A stretch of DNA of 64,000 nt from Prostheceraeus crozeri (GCA_907163375.1 CAJQUW010008667.1:62001-126000); one strand, 5' to 3'; shown: positions 34,600-45,728, counted from the first letter of the stretch. Notes: a model not told the origin generated them from the sequence alone. Numbers and translations are program-made.

Positions 34600-35460
34600 C
34601 AAAATACGTTTGCTTTTACGAAGAATATATAATTATTTTCCAATTAGGGATAGTCAATAGAATTGTATCTCATATGAATCATGCATTTTCAGTTCAAATA
34701 AGACATGAAAATGTGACCTTGAATCTCAGTTCAGCGACAGAATCTCGATCTCAATAGTCAAATATCTCAGTTCTTTTATGAATGTCTAAATTTATTGATT
34801 GAATCAACTAATTTTCCTCTACTTTTGTTGTATGGACATTGAACAACATCACCTATTAGGCCTACACTGACATCCAGTCATCCACTATGAGCTTAAAACG
34901 ATGCATGCTCCAAAGAATACTTGATACAAAAGTTTGTGAATAAGAAGCAATAAAATCACTCAGAATTAATGTCTAAATATAGCTAATGCACTTCTGCAGA
35001 ACCTGTAAAAGACGGAGTTCCATCCGCCGAACCTTATCAACGGCAGCAGCACTGCATGATTGACTGCTCAGAGACTTGCATCATATTTGTGATTCGATCT
35101 TGATGACCGATGTCAAGTAGTTGGTGCCTCACTGCTGTCGTTGACCGTTTTTTCCAAACCGAATAGGTCTCCTCACACAGATTCAAAAATGGAGAATATG
35201 CTGTTTTATGTTTAAAAGTATGCTTTTGTACCAGAACTGCACTGTCCGCTTAAGAGATGGCGCGTTGTCGAAAATGAAAACCACTCTGCGGTTGGCCAAT
35301 TCAGATGAGCATTCACTGAAGAAGGCATTGGAGTGGTCATTCCTGCAACCACCCTTAAAAGAATGCCTTAGAAGCCCAAATTCGTTTGAAACCACGAATA
35401 TTGTAGACGATGCATGTCGACCTTGACGCGCATCGACCACTCAGAATGCTCGCTGTCCGC
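34600..35460 (+). repeat. Dispersed repeat R1, copy 3
   Basis: Matches 14006-14250 through TTTTACGAAGAATAT, TTTTCCAATTAGG, GTGACCTTGAATCTCAGTTC and AATCAACTAAT. It matches again 700 bp on through GCATCGACCACTCAGAATG (35427), as at 14335. The spacing between blocks differs from copy 1, implying insertions or losses. Confidence 0.55.
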
Positions 35461-35682
35461 AAGACGAAGCAAAGAAAAATGGGTTGGGGCCAACCCAAGA
35501 CCCAAGCCCAGGGTTGAAGAACTTGGGTTTTGAGACTCAAGTATTGAAAGTCTGCACATTATTTAGCTGTCAAGTCTTTCGCTGTAGGTAGGCCTATTCC
35601 TATTCCTACGAATAGCAAGCGAAGACCAGATTATGCATGTTATGATGTACATTAGCTATTAATTATTGAGATCACGTGTATC

Positions 35683-35718
35683 CTCGACCGGGTGTCCCAC
35701 AAAGATGTACCCGTAAAA
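35683..35718 (+). mobile_element. Tc1-like terminal fragment
   Basis: CCGGGTGTCCCACAAAGATG followed by TACCCGTA is the inverse of 45700-45728 (the end of the Tc1 remnant there) with two changes. The hAT element H-A inserted directly after it. Confidence 0.6.
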
Positions 35719-38700
35719 CAGGGACGTAGCCAGGATTTTGAATTGAGGGGGGGCCGGGGCTAAATGCAAAGGGATTAAACTTCGAAGACTTTTGAAGTCT
35801 CATGAAATCTGACAATGATGTTAGCAAAAAAGGAGTCAGATATTTTTATCTGCGCAAACCTGGTACGACTAAATTAGACTGCTGTATTTCTAATATTATA
35901 ATTAGTGTTTGATTATATTTAGGATGCTAGGATCGTAACCCAAGTATCACTCATTAATGGAATTGCAGGTAAATTGATAAATTATTGAGACAAGGGCTTT
36001 AATATTTTGTTGTTTAGTTTATATCAAATTTCGCATCAGCATTTGATAATTATCGAATCAGACGACACTTAAAACTTTATGTAGGATTTTTCTCAGACCT
36101 ATGTCACCTATGTGATAGTTGAATATTAGTCATCAGCATAATTTAGATACATGTAATTGTAACTTCAATGATAGGGTCTCATTTTCCAAATTATAGGTAT
36201 AACGTTTTAATTATAGACGTGTATTATAGGCTGGTATACTAATAATGATGACGGATTACGTCATTGGAAACCGCTCCCTTTTATGTCTTTACTCCTTCTA
36301 TAATCTAAATCAAATTTAAAACTCAAATTCAGAAAAAAATTGTATCTAACATCTGAAGCAGAGGCATATAGTCTACATGTAGCTACAAAAGAAAATTTAA
36401 GCGCCGAGCAGCAGTACTGGCAAATCTGTCAATAACTTCGTGAACTGATGGTGTGCATTCACGATGGATCTGTAGGAAGAGAAGTGACTCGAGTCTGTCC
36501 TCAGTCATTGTACTGCGGATTGCAGTCAAAGTATTTTCTAATTTCGAAAACACACGTTCTGCTTGAGCAGTGGTAGCAGGTAGACACGCCAACAATTCCA
36601 ACAGAATTGTCATATTGGGGAAAAATTCACTGTAGTGATCCAGTGTTTCGATAGCTGTGCGAGGTCGGCTTTCTGCAGATATGTCCTCCCATTTTTTTTG
36701 TCCACAACTGGTATTCTTGTTTAATTGTTTCCAGAGAATCAGCGAAAAGCGCATCATATTGTTGGAAAGTCTTCCACAGTTCACTCCAATTGTTTTCGAA
36801 ACTTGAATTATGCAGGAAAGCAGGGATAGCTCTAGTAAACTGCAACACGGATCTCTGACGCTCGCCAAACCGAAGCATTAAATCCTGAATAATGGCGTCA
36901 ATTGATGGGAAAAAATAATTGATGCGATAATAACTTTCCGCAGTTGGGTTTGGGTTAATATCATCAATTGCATTAGGTCGATAGACGGAACGCAAAGACG
37001 TCCTTGGTGAACGTAAACGAACATCAAGAAAGTCAGCCAAAAGTTCCATCTCACGGAACATCTTCGAAAATTTTTCTTCTGTACGAAGACACTGTAAGAG
37101 TTCCTGTGTGTCATTTAATAAAGCAATGGCTTTGATTAAATCAATTTCCACACATTGTAAAGCACGAGTGAGAGGCAACAAAATACCCGAAATTGTTTCA
37201 AGAATAACAAGACCAACAATGAAATCTGACTGACAAACAGAATCCTTCAAAGATTGTGCTGACTGTCGAATATCAATCGATGACCATGTTTTCATGGTCT
37301 CAAACGCGCTGATAACGAAAGGGAGTAGCTGACGAAGGGTAACAATAGCCGTATGTCTTTCTATAAACCGCGTGGTGCACAGAGTAGTAAGATGCTTTTT
37401 GCTGATCCTTGTATCTTCAGCCTGATCAATTAGTGTCTTTAATAGATTCGTACATTTAGGACTAGAGCGAAATAATTTAGATATTTTACGAACTACGTCT
37501 TCTGTATGCCTTATTTCTGTTTTTTGATGGCTTCTGAAGCGCTCAAATTGAGGCAGTGCATTGCGCAATGGAAATATGAAGCAAATGTTGCTTTCTCTTT
37601 GAAAACAGTGGCAGCTCCAACTCGACTACTAGCCATGGCAGTTGCACCATCATAACCTTGAGCGATGCACTTTTCAAGGTCCAAACCAAGATCCTGGACC
37701 TTTCGAAGTAATGTTTCCCCAATAGCAGCTCCGCTGAGCCTGACCTCCGATGCCACATTAGTTTCATCCATTTGACTTTTGATCTCGGAAATCAGATCAA
37801 CAACCGCTATAGGATCTTCATGGATCTCCCATTTCCCTGTACATCCTTTCATTACATATCTAATACATACAGCTAGCTGTTCCCTTCTTTGTCTGTCCAT
37901 CGTTTCATCCGCAATAATTGCCCAAAACCTGGCCCTCAGAATTTGAAGAACTTTTTTCTCTTTGACTAAAGTTCCGGCTATTTTAATCAATTCATTTTAA
38001 TAGAAGCAGACTGGTAGGTAGCATTCGCCTGAGCAGATTTTAGATGCAATAGAAGATTTGGATCTCCGCCACGAGCACGATACCTCAAAAGAGCTCTAAA
38101 ATTCCCATCGTTTGAAATAGGCTCTGCATCTGAATTTACGCTGCCGGTTTCTCCAAAGGATCCCCGCAGAGCTATATTTTGACGACCGCAAGTGAGAATT
38201 GTGTCGACGATGGGCTCAAGAAACTGTCTATTCTGTTTAATTTTTTCCATGTTTGCCGTGACCAACTGATCTTTGATACTTGTCTGTTTAGAGAATAGTA
38301 CATTTCTAAAATTCTCCATAGCCAGTATACAAGATTTATGGTACTCAGTAGCCTGATGTGCAGACAAAGCACCATGTTTACCGGTTAAATCATCATATCT
38401 ATCAAGGGGTATTGATACAAGTTTTCCTGCACACTGGCCGTGACCCTTTGAACGTCCACCAACTCCCAAAGATGTCATAAATAAAACGCATGGAATACAA
38501 AAAGCACCTGCTAAGCCTTCTACCTTACTCACAGTAAGCCAAGGAAAGTTCTTCAAATGCTGAGGTAAGAGTCGACGAATTCTTTCCTTACCTGACTTTT
38601 TGTGAATCGAGGAAGGAAAGTCACTATCTTTTTCTGGTTTCCATGACTCGAGAAATCTCCGGCGATCATCATCGGATAAATCTGTTCTATTAGCTGCTAG

Positions 38701-39285
38701 ACCAATATCGTTTGAATAAGGATGCATACAGTCATTGGTTGTCTTCGGAACACGATCGATATTTGGAGATTGTGATAAACTTTTGTGTTCAATTTCATCA
38801 AGTTCAGGAGGAATAGATGTTGATTCAGCAGAAGAGCTAGAGGCAATCAAAAGCGTCGACGATTGAATGTTATTTGACGAATCGACAGCCACTTCCTTTC
38901 GAGACACTTTCGGAAAAAAATTGAGAATGCTGTCTTTTTTGGCTTTTCTTTTATTTGTTGCTATATAAATGATTATAATAGATATGAGATCGACGAAACG
39001 AATCACTTCCGAAGCACAAGTTAAGTTCACAGTCGAGTCAGCGCGTCGGAGCTAATTTATCGGCTTGGTATAGTAGCCTTCTGTGCAAAGCTGAGGTTTT
39101 CATTTACCGACGAGTGGAATTCATTTGACTACGTCATAGGAATCACTATGACAAAAAGTTGATTAATAGCGTAGGACAGATTAACTTCGTTATTTATGAA
39201 ATTATAACTTTTAAGCGCATCGGATGGCGCTCCGATTGGGGGGGGGGGGGCATGGCCCGGTGCCCCCCCTCTGGCTACGCCCCTG
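35719..39285 (-). mobile_element. hAT element, ZMYM1/DUF4371 transposase type (3,567 bp)
   Basis: Ends are CAGGGACGTAGCCAG on the left and, inverted, CAGGGGCGTAGCCAG on the right, both running into G-rich sequence. Flanks CCGTAAAA (35711-35718) and TCGTAAAA (39286-39293) match at 7 of 8. It encodes one transposase on the minus strand. Target length and ends are diagnostic of hAT. Confidence 0.9.
36383..39030 (-). pseudogene. hAT transposase (TTF/DUF4371/dimerisation domains), three frame breaks
   Basis: Four open pieces cover a complete protein. Piece one (39030-37987) has ILNFFPKVSRKE, then a TTF-type finger region (FCIPCVLF). Piece two (37990-37511) has the RNase H-like start FWAIIADETMDRQ and CIAQGYDGATAM, then HCAMHCLNLSAS. 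Piece three (37568-36627) is the insertion domain. Piece four (to 36383) has the C-terminal dimerisation motif LPATTAQAERVFSKLENTLT. Frames change near 37988, at an A6 run near 37517 and at an A8 run near 36700; two of the three lie in homopolymers. The extreme N-terminus (to 38955) may be intronic, with an acceptor TTTATATAG just before CAACAAATAAAAG. Known role: cut-and-paste transposase with 8-bp duplications. Confidence 0.85.
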
Positions 39286-39775
39286 TCGTAAAACATAGGG
39301 TTTGAATAAGCATTTTCAACGTGCTCTTTACACTTTGATATCATCACATGGACCTAGAATGCGATCAAATTGATGATAGGAATATAATAATGTCACCTTT
39401 CAAAACATTTTATGGTACTGCATTAATTTACAAGATTTTCACAATCTGAATATAAAGATATCGCTTACGAAGGGCAGACATATATGACGTCTTTGCAGTT
39501 TCTTACTTAAGCATGACCAGGGGCAGGCGACACGAAACGCCGTTAGTGAACCCGTTATTAGCGAGAAACGGATTGGTCGGTAATAGACGCTACACTATCA
39601 GCGACTCGAAACCTCTGTTAGGTAGAATTTCTGTTAGTAAACGCTAGCCAAGGTGGTTGTCGGATGTCTATGTAAGATTTCCCATACAATTATTGTTCGT
39701 TATTATTAGATGTAGAGCTATCTTAGCAACGAATTAGATGCAGTAAAATTTAATTACGCTTGTATTCAAATTCCA

Positions 39776-40138
39776 GGTATCCCAGGAGCGACACAAAGTG
39801 GTGAAGCTGTGGCGGATAGTGAGGATGAGGTCTCCGACACAGAGGACAACGACAGTCCTGAACGGTCTTGAGAAATTCGCAAGCGCTGGTTATCCACTGC
39901 TCGGAAAATACATTCCGAGGATTATTACGCAGGAATGCTCGACGTAGAGCGGAAGAAGTTGGAGTTAGAAGAAAAAGAGAGTGAAGTACGAATGGAGTAC
40001 TACAAAACAAAGACGAACTACTACAAGGAATTGCTGGCTCAGATGCAGACACGCCGAACTCAGCATGGATTTTCATCTAATCTTGAGAATATCCCACTTT
40101 ATAATAACTATATGTATTATCAAAATACATCTACATAA
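39776..40138 (+). pseudogene. Second exon of the Harbinger partner protein, copy A
   Basis: The acceptor CAAATTCCAG precedes GTATCCCAGGAGCG. The frame gives an acidic stretch (SEDEVSDTEDNDSPE), a stop, then EIRKRWLSTARKIHSEDYY and a coiled-coil tail (MLDVERKKLELEEKESEVRM) ending YYQNTST. The same in-frame stop is present in copy B, so it predates the split of the two copies, unless an unrecognised splice skips it. The first exon is deleted in this copy. Confidence 0.6.
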
Positions 40139-40252
40139 TCCTTACCAAGGATGATGTGCACATTTGTATTGTATATAATTCGTAATACAATTATAGCGTT
40201 AACAAAAATGAAGTGTTTTATCGAGAAATCATTAATTATATTGAATACGAAA

Positions 40253-41195
40253 TTAAATAAAAACTCGGTTGACAAGCTCTTGCCTTGTCAATTGCCCACT
40301 TCTTGTAGATCCAGTGTTATTTGAACTACCAGCAGTTCCTAATTCCACTTCCTGAGTCGTTAACAGAGTAACGCTAATGCATCGATCGATTGCTAGGTTG
40401 TGTAAACAAGCACAGGCGATAATTATGTCCGAATTTCTTTTCGGTGAAAAATTCAACTTATGCGTTAGACAGCGAAAACGGGATTTCAATAGACCGTTAC
40501 ACCGCTCAATAGTTGACCTGCCCTTCTTATGAGCAGCGTTGTACCGTCCTTGAGATGCATCTGCTGGGTTATCGAAAGGGGTCATTAGCCAGTCCAGTTG
40601 AGGATAGGCAGAATCGCCGAGTATTAAATAGTTGCTCCTCATTTCATGGGCATGATTCCATAAGCATGATCGTCGGAGCATGAAGGCATCATGCGAACTT
40701 CCTGGCCATCTTGCACTAATATCAAATATCCTCAGATTAAAATCACACGCTAAGTGGCAATTAATTGGATGAAATCCTTTTCTATTCACAAATGTCGATT
40801 CCGTAAAGGGAGCTCTCCAGTTGGCAATCGAATGAAGTCTCCATTGCTGCGACATAAACTTTCCGATACAGCATGTATCGCGCGACTGGCTGATCTATCG
40901 GAAACTCCATGCAAATCACCGATAGTACGCATGTATCCTCCTTGAGAATAGAAACGTAGTGCACATAAGACTTGAGTTTCTACTGACAAAGCACAAGAGC
41001 GATTTGTGGATCGCGTTAAATCACTTCGAAGTTTTTCGCAAAGTTCTTGCACAATTGATTTTGGGAACCGGTAGCGGTCAAAAAATCCTCATCACGCTCT
41101 TCTTCTATAGGATTGATGCGTGGTCTAAATAATCTTCTTCTGTTCCCTGCGACGTCAAATTTGCACTCTCCACATCCTGTTAGAATTACTGTGTG
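40253..41195 (-). pseudogene. Harbinger transposase, copy A (broken)
   Basis: Three open pieces: N-terminal (FDVAGNRRRLFRPRINPIEE), middle (MQELCEKLRSDLTRSTNRSC through GVSDRSASRAIHAV, helix-turn-helix) and C-terminal (FVNRKGFHPIN, WPGSSHDAFM, YLILGDSAYPQLDWL, STIERCNGLLKSRFRCL). The first break falls at a T6 run (near 41087). Between FIRLPT and VNRKGF the block that should carry the first catalytic Asp (the usual G-x-I-D-C/G-T-H region) is missing, so this copy cannot encode a working enzyme. Confidence 0.8.
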
Positions 41196-41550
41196 TGTTC
41201 TGCATGCATTTCGATTACACAAGTTTATTGATCGAATCAATTTTATGAGTTGAACACGGCTTTATGTATACTATAACACAGAATAAACCAATAACAGAAT
41301 CACTAAAGGTGCCTCTCATGTCCGTTAAGAAATTCGCTAACGGCAGGCTTCACTTTTCTCTAACAGACGTTCGAGTCGCTGGCATTCTATTAAGCTAAAA
41401 CCCGGTCGCACTAGCAGCGTTCTGTGTCGCTGACTTTCCTGTTACACTAATAACCAAGTCGTTCACAAATATTCGAGTCGTCGACAACACGGCATCAGGG
41501 GTCACTAATAACCTGTTAGCTCTAACGGCGTTTCGTGTCGCCTGCCCCAG

Positions 41551-41615
41551 GTATTGTATCTACTCTCCGTTAAGTCAGCATGATTTCAATGGGATATGTG
41601 AAATCATTTCCAATT
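41551..41615. other. 65-bp spacer between the two Harbinger copies
   Basis: Unique-looking sequence that includes an ATGATTTCA...TGAAATCAT hairpin. It belongs to neither element, because each element has its own 3-bp duplication on its inner side. Confidence 0.6.
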
Positions 41616-41990
41616 CTGGGGCAGGCGACACGAAACGCCGTTAGAGCTAACAGGTTATTAGTGACCCCTGATGCCGTGTTGTCGACGACTCGAATATTTG
41701 TGAACGACTTGGTTATTAGTGTAACAGGAAAGTCAGCGACACAGAACGCTGCTAGTGCGACCGGGTTTTAGCTTAATAGAATGCCAGCGACTCGAACGTC
41801 TGTTAGAGAAAAGTGAAGCCTGCCGTTAGCGAATTTCTTAACGGACATGAGAGGCACCTTTAGTGATTCTGTTATTGGTTTATTCTGTGTTATAGTATAC
41901 ATAAAGCCGTGTTCAACTCATAAAATTGATTCGATCAATAAACTTGTGTAATCGAAATGCATGCAGAACACACACAGTAATTCTAACAGG

Positions 41991-42912
41991 ATGTGGAGAG
42001 TGCAATTTGACGTCGCAGGGAACAGAAGAAGATTATTTAGACCACGCATCAATCCTATAGAAGAAGAGCGTGATGAGGATTTTTTGACCGCTACCGGTTC
42101 CCAAAATCAATTGTGCAAGAACTTTGCGAAAAACTTCGAAGTGATTTAACGCGATCCACAAATCGCTCTTGTGCTTTGTCAGTAGAAACTCAAGTCTTAT
42201 GTGCACTACGTTTCTATTCTCAAGGAGGATACATGCGTACTATCGGTGATTTGCATGGAGTTTCCGATAGATCAGCCAGTCGCGCGATACATGCTGTATC
42301 GGAAAGTTTATGTCGCAGCAATGGAGACTTCATTCGATTGCCAACTGGAGAGCTCCCTTTACGGAATCGACATTTGTGAATAGAAAAGGATTTCATCCAA
42401 TTAATTGCCACTTAGCGTGTGATTTTAATCTGAGGATATTTGATATTAGTGCAAGATGGCCAGGAAGTTCGCATGATGCCTTCATGCTCCGACGATCATG
42501 CTTATGGAATCATGCCCATGAAATGAGGAGCAACTATTTAATACTCGGCGATTCTGCCTATCCTCAACTGGACTGGCTAATGACCCCTTTCGATAACCCA
42601 GCAGATGCATCTCAAGGACGGTACAACGCTGCTCATAAGAAGGGCAGGTCAACTATTGAGCGGTGTAACGGTCTATTGAAATCCCGTTTTCGCTGTCTAA
42701 CGCATAAGTTGAATTTTTCACCGAAAAGAAATTCGGACATAATTATCGCCTGTGCTTGTGTACACAACCTAGAAATCGATCGATGCATTAGCGTTACTCT
42801 GTTAACGACTCAGGAAGTGGAATTAGGAACTGCTGGTAGTTCAAATAACACTGGATCTACAAGAAGTGGGCAATTGACAAGGCAAGAGCTTGTCAACCGA
42901 GTTTTTATTTAA
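41991..42912 (+). pseudogene. Harbinger transposase, copy B (broken)
   Basis: Starts MWRVQFDVAGNRRR at 41991. Same three pieces and same missing first-Asp block as copy A. Within the last 200 codons only two residues differ from A (CVHNLEID against CLHNLAID). The second Asp (LGDSAYP) and the Glu (TIERCNGLLKSRF) remain. Confidence 0.8.
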
Positions 42913-43026
42913 TTTCGTATTCAATATAATTAATGATTTCTCGATAAGACACTTCATTTTTGTTAACGCTATAATTGTATTACGAATTATATACAATACA
43001 AATGTGCACATCATCCTTGGTAAGGA

Positions 43027-43390
43027 TTATGTAGATGTATTTTGATAATACATATAGTTATTATAAAGTGGGATATTCTCAAGATTAGATGAAAATCCAT
43101 GCTGAGTTCGGCGTGTCTGCATCTGAGCCAGCAATTCCTTGTAGTAGTTCGTCTTTGTTTTGTAGTACTCCATTCGTACTTCACTCTCTTTTTCTTCTAA
43201 CTCCAACTTCTTCCGCTCTACGTCGAGCATTCCTGCGTAATAATCCTCGGAATGTATTTTCCGAGCAGTGGATAACCAGCGCTTGCGAATTTCTCAAGAC
43301 CGTTCAGGACTGTCGTTGTCCTCTGTGTCGGAGACCTCATCCTCACTATCCGCCACAGCTTCACCACTTTGTGTCGCTCCTGGGATACCT
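43027..43390 (-). pseudogene. Second exon of the Harbinger partner protein, copy B
   Basis: Same as 39776-40138 on the opposite strand: acidic stretch, stop, then the coiled-coil tail. The LEEKESEVRMEYYKTK segment looks like a dimerisation helix. Shared lesions make it an inherited defect. Confidence 0.6.
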
Positions 43391-43561
43391 GGAATTTGAA
43401 TACAAGCGTAATTAAATTTTACTGCATCTAATTCTATCTAATTTATTTTTAAGGACAGCTGGCTAAATTTTATCTAAGTAGGCCTATGTGTTTCGAGATT
43501 AAGATTAAGTAAAATATTTGTTACTTACCGTTAACTTACCATCTTTTTGCGAAGCAAAACT

Positions 43562-43985
43562 GGTTGTCTGCGCGGTCTCGAATTGACGTTCGACTAGCCC
43601 TTCTGACGTTCAAGTGCTTGCATGATTTGGCTCCTCCCTACTTGTCCCAGCGTTTAACTTATCTTCGTGACTTACCGAACAGATCCTGTCTCCGCTCAAG
43701 TTCTTCGAACAACTTGTGTGTTCCGAGATTCCGACTCCCAACGGTCTCGAGAAAACATTTTACTTCTCGCTCTGCTGTCGTATGGAATAGCCTGCCATCC
43801 GATTGCTGTTTGAGTGAATCACCAAGACACTTCAAACTAGCCGTCAAAGATTTTTATATGCAGATCTGATTCTTACTTGTATGCTTCCTGTTTTATCTCA
43901 TTCATGTGTTTTTATTGTTTGTAAAAAGATCTTGAAGCTTCATGCATAACATCTTTCATAATCAAATTCGTGATCAATCAATCAA
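43562..43985 (+). mobile_element. LINE (CR1/L2-like) 3' fragment inside H2-B
   Basis: A 101-codon frame (43564-43869) reads RIDVRLALLTFKCLHDLAPP, then YLSQRLTYL, RSSSSNNLCVPRFRL and AVVWNSLPSD, the standard C-terminus of CR1/L2/jockey-type ORF2. A 3' UTR and a repeated ATCAATCAATCAA tail follow. It is 5'-truncated, absent from H2-A (where the whole region is deleted) and inserted near the end of the partner gene's first exon. Confidence 0.75.
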
Positions 43986-43989
43986 TTAA

Positions 43990-44404
43990 CACTTTCAGGT
44001 GGAAGAATACGAAAAATCCTTAATTCTTCCTCTGTAAGAATGGTTTCCACCGTCTCCTCCAGATGCGCTGACTGTCCACCACCCGTTTTCTTGCGGAGAA
44101 GCTTCTGCTCGTCAAAGAAATCGGCAGCCTTCTTCTTTACGCTTGATTTCAAATTCTGCCATTTATCTTTTATGGAGTCCAAAGTCCTTTCACTTCCTCC
44201 AATGTCATTTAAGTTTTGGAGAATCGTAGCATATGCCTCCTTCTTCTTCTTTTGGGTTACATCGTTGTTATGTTTCGAGGAAATCAATTCATTGTACTCA
44301 ATAAATTTGTCAATCAAACTGCTTATTTCACCGGGCGTGTAATCCTTCTTTCGTTGTCTCTTGCTTGTCTGTGCCATGAATTTCTGTGAGACTGAATTGA
44401 ACAC
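43990..44404 (-). CDS. Harbinger Myb/SANT-like DNA-binding partner, exon 1 (copy B)
   Basis: Likely starts at MAQTSKRQRKKD. A Myb/SANT-like trihelix (YTPGEISSLIDKFIEYNELI, then LNDIGGSERTLDSIKDKWQN) is followed by the hallmark KKTGGG linker. In Harbinger systems this protein binds the element ends and brings the nuclease to DNA. After LPPESV the frame enters the LINE insertion. The ancestral exon probably continued to the GTAAGT donor at about 43539. Exon 2 is at 43027-43390. Confidence 0.75.
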
Positions 44405-44849
44405 ATGACCTGACGGCAGGCGACAGAATGGTTATATATCATACAGCTGACAGCAATTGATACACAATTTGATTGGTTGATGCAGGCGTTGCTAAGATAG
44501 CTCTACATCTAATAATAACGAACAATAATTGTATGGGAAATCTTACATAGACATCCGACAACCACCTTGGCTAGCGTTTACTAACAGAAATTCTACCTAA
44601 CAGAGGTTTCGAGTCGCTGATAGTGTAGCGTCTATTACCGACCAATCCGTTTCTCGCTAATAACGGGTTCACTAACGGCGTTTCGTGTCGCATGCCCCTG
44701 ATTGTGAAATGACATGAATATCGACATTTCACAACCTTTTGTAATTCTTTTAACGCTATGCTGCTTTGTCACTCGGAGTGGATTGCGCTATTTCTGATCT
44801 GTTAAGGTCACTCGCGTGGAAGCATTGTCTTTACACAAATGGAAAGGAT

Positions 44850-45728
44850 GTCATCAGATCGATGCCATTAACAAGTGAGTAGCTCTACATCGAATGACAC
44901 CACAGAATTCTATCACAAAGCAGTCCGCAGTTCATTCAAGTCATTTTTCACTTTGGAATAAAGAAGATAGTGATAGTGAAGAGAAGCGTTTTGTTGATCG
45001 GATTCGGATAAGAGCAATCACATTCAGGGAAGCCAAAGATTCCGGCGCAGCCTTCATCACACGGCAGCGGGTTGCTCAACAAATTGGGAGAAGTGAGGAG
45101 TTTGTCAAGAACAACTGGAGAAGAGATCCTTATGACTGCAAGATGGACAAAGAAGGAATAGGAAGAGGTGGTGGTGCCCTACACCAGCACGAGAAGAGAA
45201 TCATACGAAGTTTTTCTTGATTAAAATATACTTCCGTTTCTTAGAAACGAGGAAAACGTAGAAGACGTTGATCAAGTTACCGTTCTGCATGACAAAGCTC
45301 CGTGCTTTAAGGCAATGGGACACAAGAGATGTTGAAGAATTCTGGATTTAACTTCTTCGATAACAACGTTTGGCCAGAGAGCTCTCCCGATCTTAACCTT
45401 TACGAAAATATTGGTGCAATACTGAAGGACAAAGTTGATGCTTTACTTCACCGAAATCCTAATCGCTTGAAGAAAGAAGTGGTACGTACTGCATGAACAA
45501 AAATCCTGAAAGACATGGAGAATGACGCCGAGATCCTTGAAAATCTGCTGAACTCTTTTCCGAACCGTCTGCGAGCTGTAAAAGCATCCCGTGGGGGACA
45601 CACGGACTATTAAATGTTTTGTTCATTAATTAATACGTTTTCATTTTGGTTGAAAACAAAAATTCACTTATAAATTTGAATTTACAAAAGTCCAATATCT
45701 ACGGGCATATCTTTGTGGGACACCCGGG
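44850..45728 (+). mobile_element. Tc1-like element remnant
   Basis: N-terminal piece 44894-45220 has a helix-turn-helix (RQRVAQQIGRSEEFVKNNW, then RRDPYDCK). A gap of roughly 150 codons is missing. The C-terminal piece (45230-45600) has VTVLHDKAPCFKA, the second Asp in WPESSPDLNLYENIGA, and NSFPNRLRAVKASRGG. The right terminal repeat ends GTGGGACACCCGGG at 45728 beside TA; the left end was not found. A stop also interrupts the C-terminal piece. This is an internally deleted, decayed copy. Confidence 0.75.

Larger units (their letters stand above)
39521..41547 (-). mobile_element. Harbinger element H2-A (2,027 bp, internally deleted)
   Basis: The 3-bp duplication CAG lies at 39518-39520 and 41548-41550. 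Both ends read GGGCAGGCGACACGAAACGC inwards. The sequence is nearly identical to H2-B but inverted. It lacks about 1.05 kb present in H2-B (B coordinates about 43433-44487), which removes the first exon of the partner gene and the LINE fragment inside it; the join lies at 39731. The transposase is broken at the same main sites as in B, with one extra base (GCAAATTT) near its start. Confidence 0.9.
41619..44697 (+). mobile_element. Harbinger element H2-B (3,079 bp)
   Basis: The duplication CTG lies at 41616-41618 and 44698-44700. Ends are GGGCAGGCGACACG and, inverted, GGGCATGCGACACG. It contains a broken transposase (plus strand), a two-exon partner gene (minus strand) and a LINE tail inserted in that gene. 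The CWG-type 3-bp target is known for some animal Harbinger families (zebrafish Harbinger3). Confidence 0.9.

Noticed and set aside
35455-35545. Fold-back around GGGTTGGGGCCAACCC
   Set aside because: Only short self-complementary words; no defined ends or target duplication.
40253-43415. 108-codon frames at 39750-40076 and 43089-43415
   Set aside because: They are antisense shadows of the partner protein's second exon, conserved only because the two elements are nearly identical.
39521-44697. A single giant inverted duplication
   Set aside because: Each copy has its own 3-bp duplication on both sides and unique sequence lies between them, which fits two insertions.
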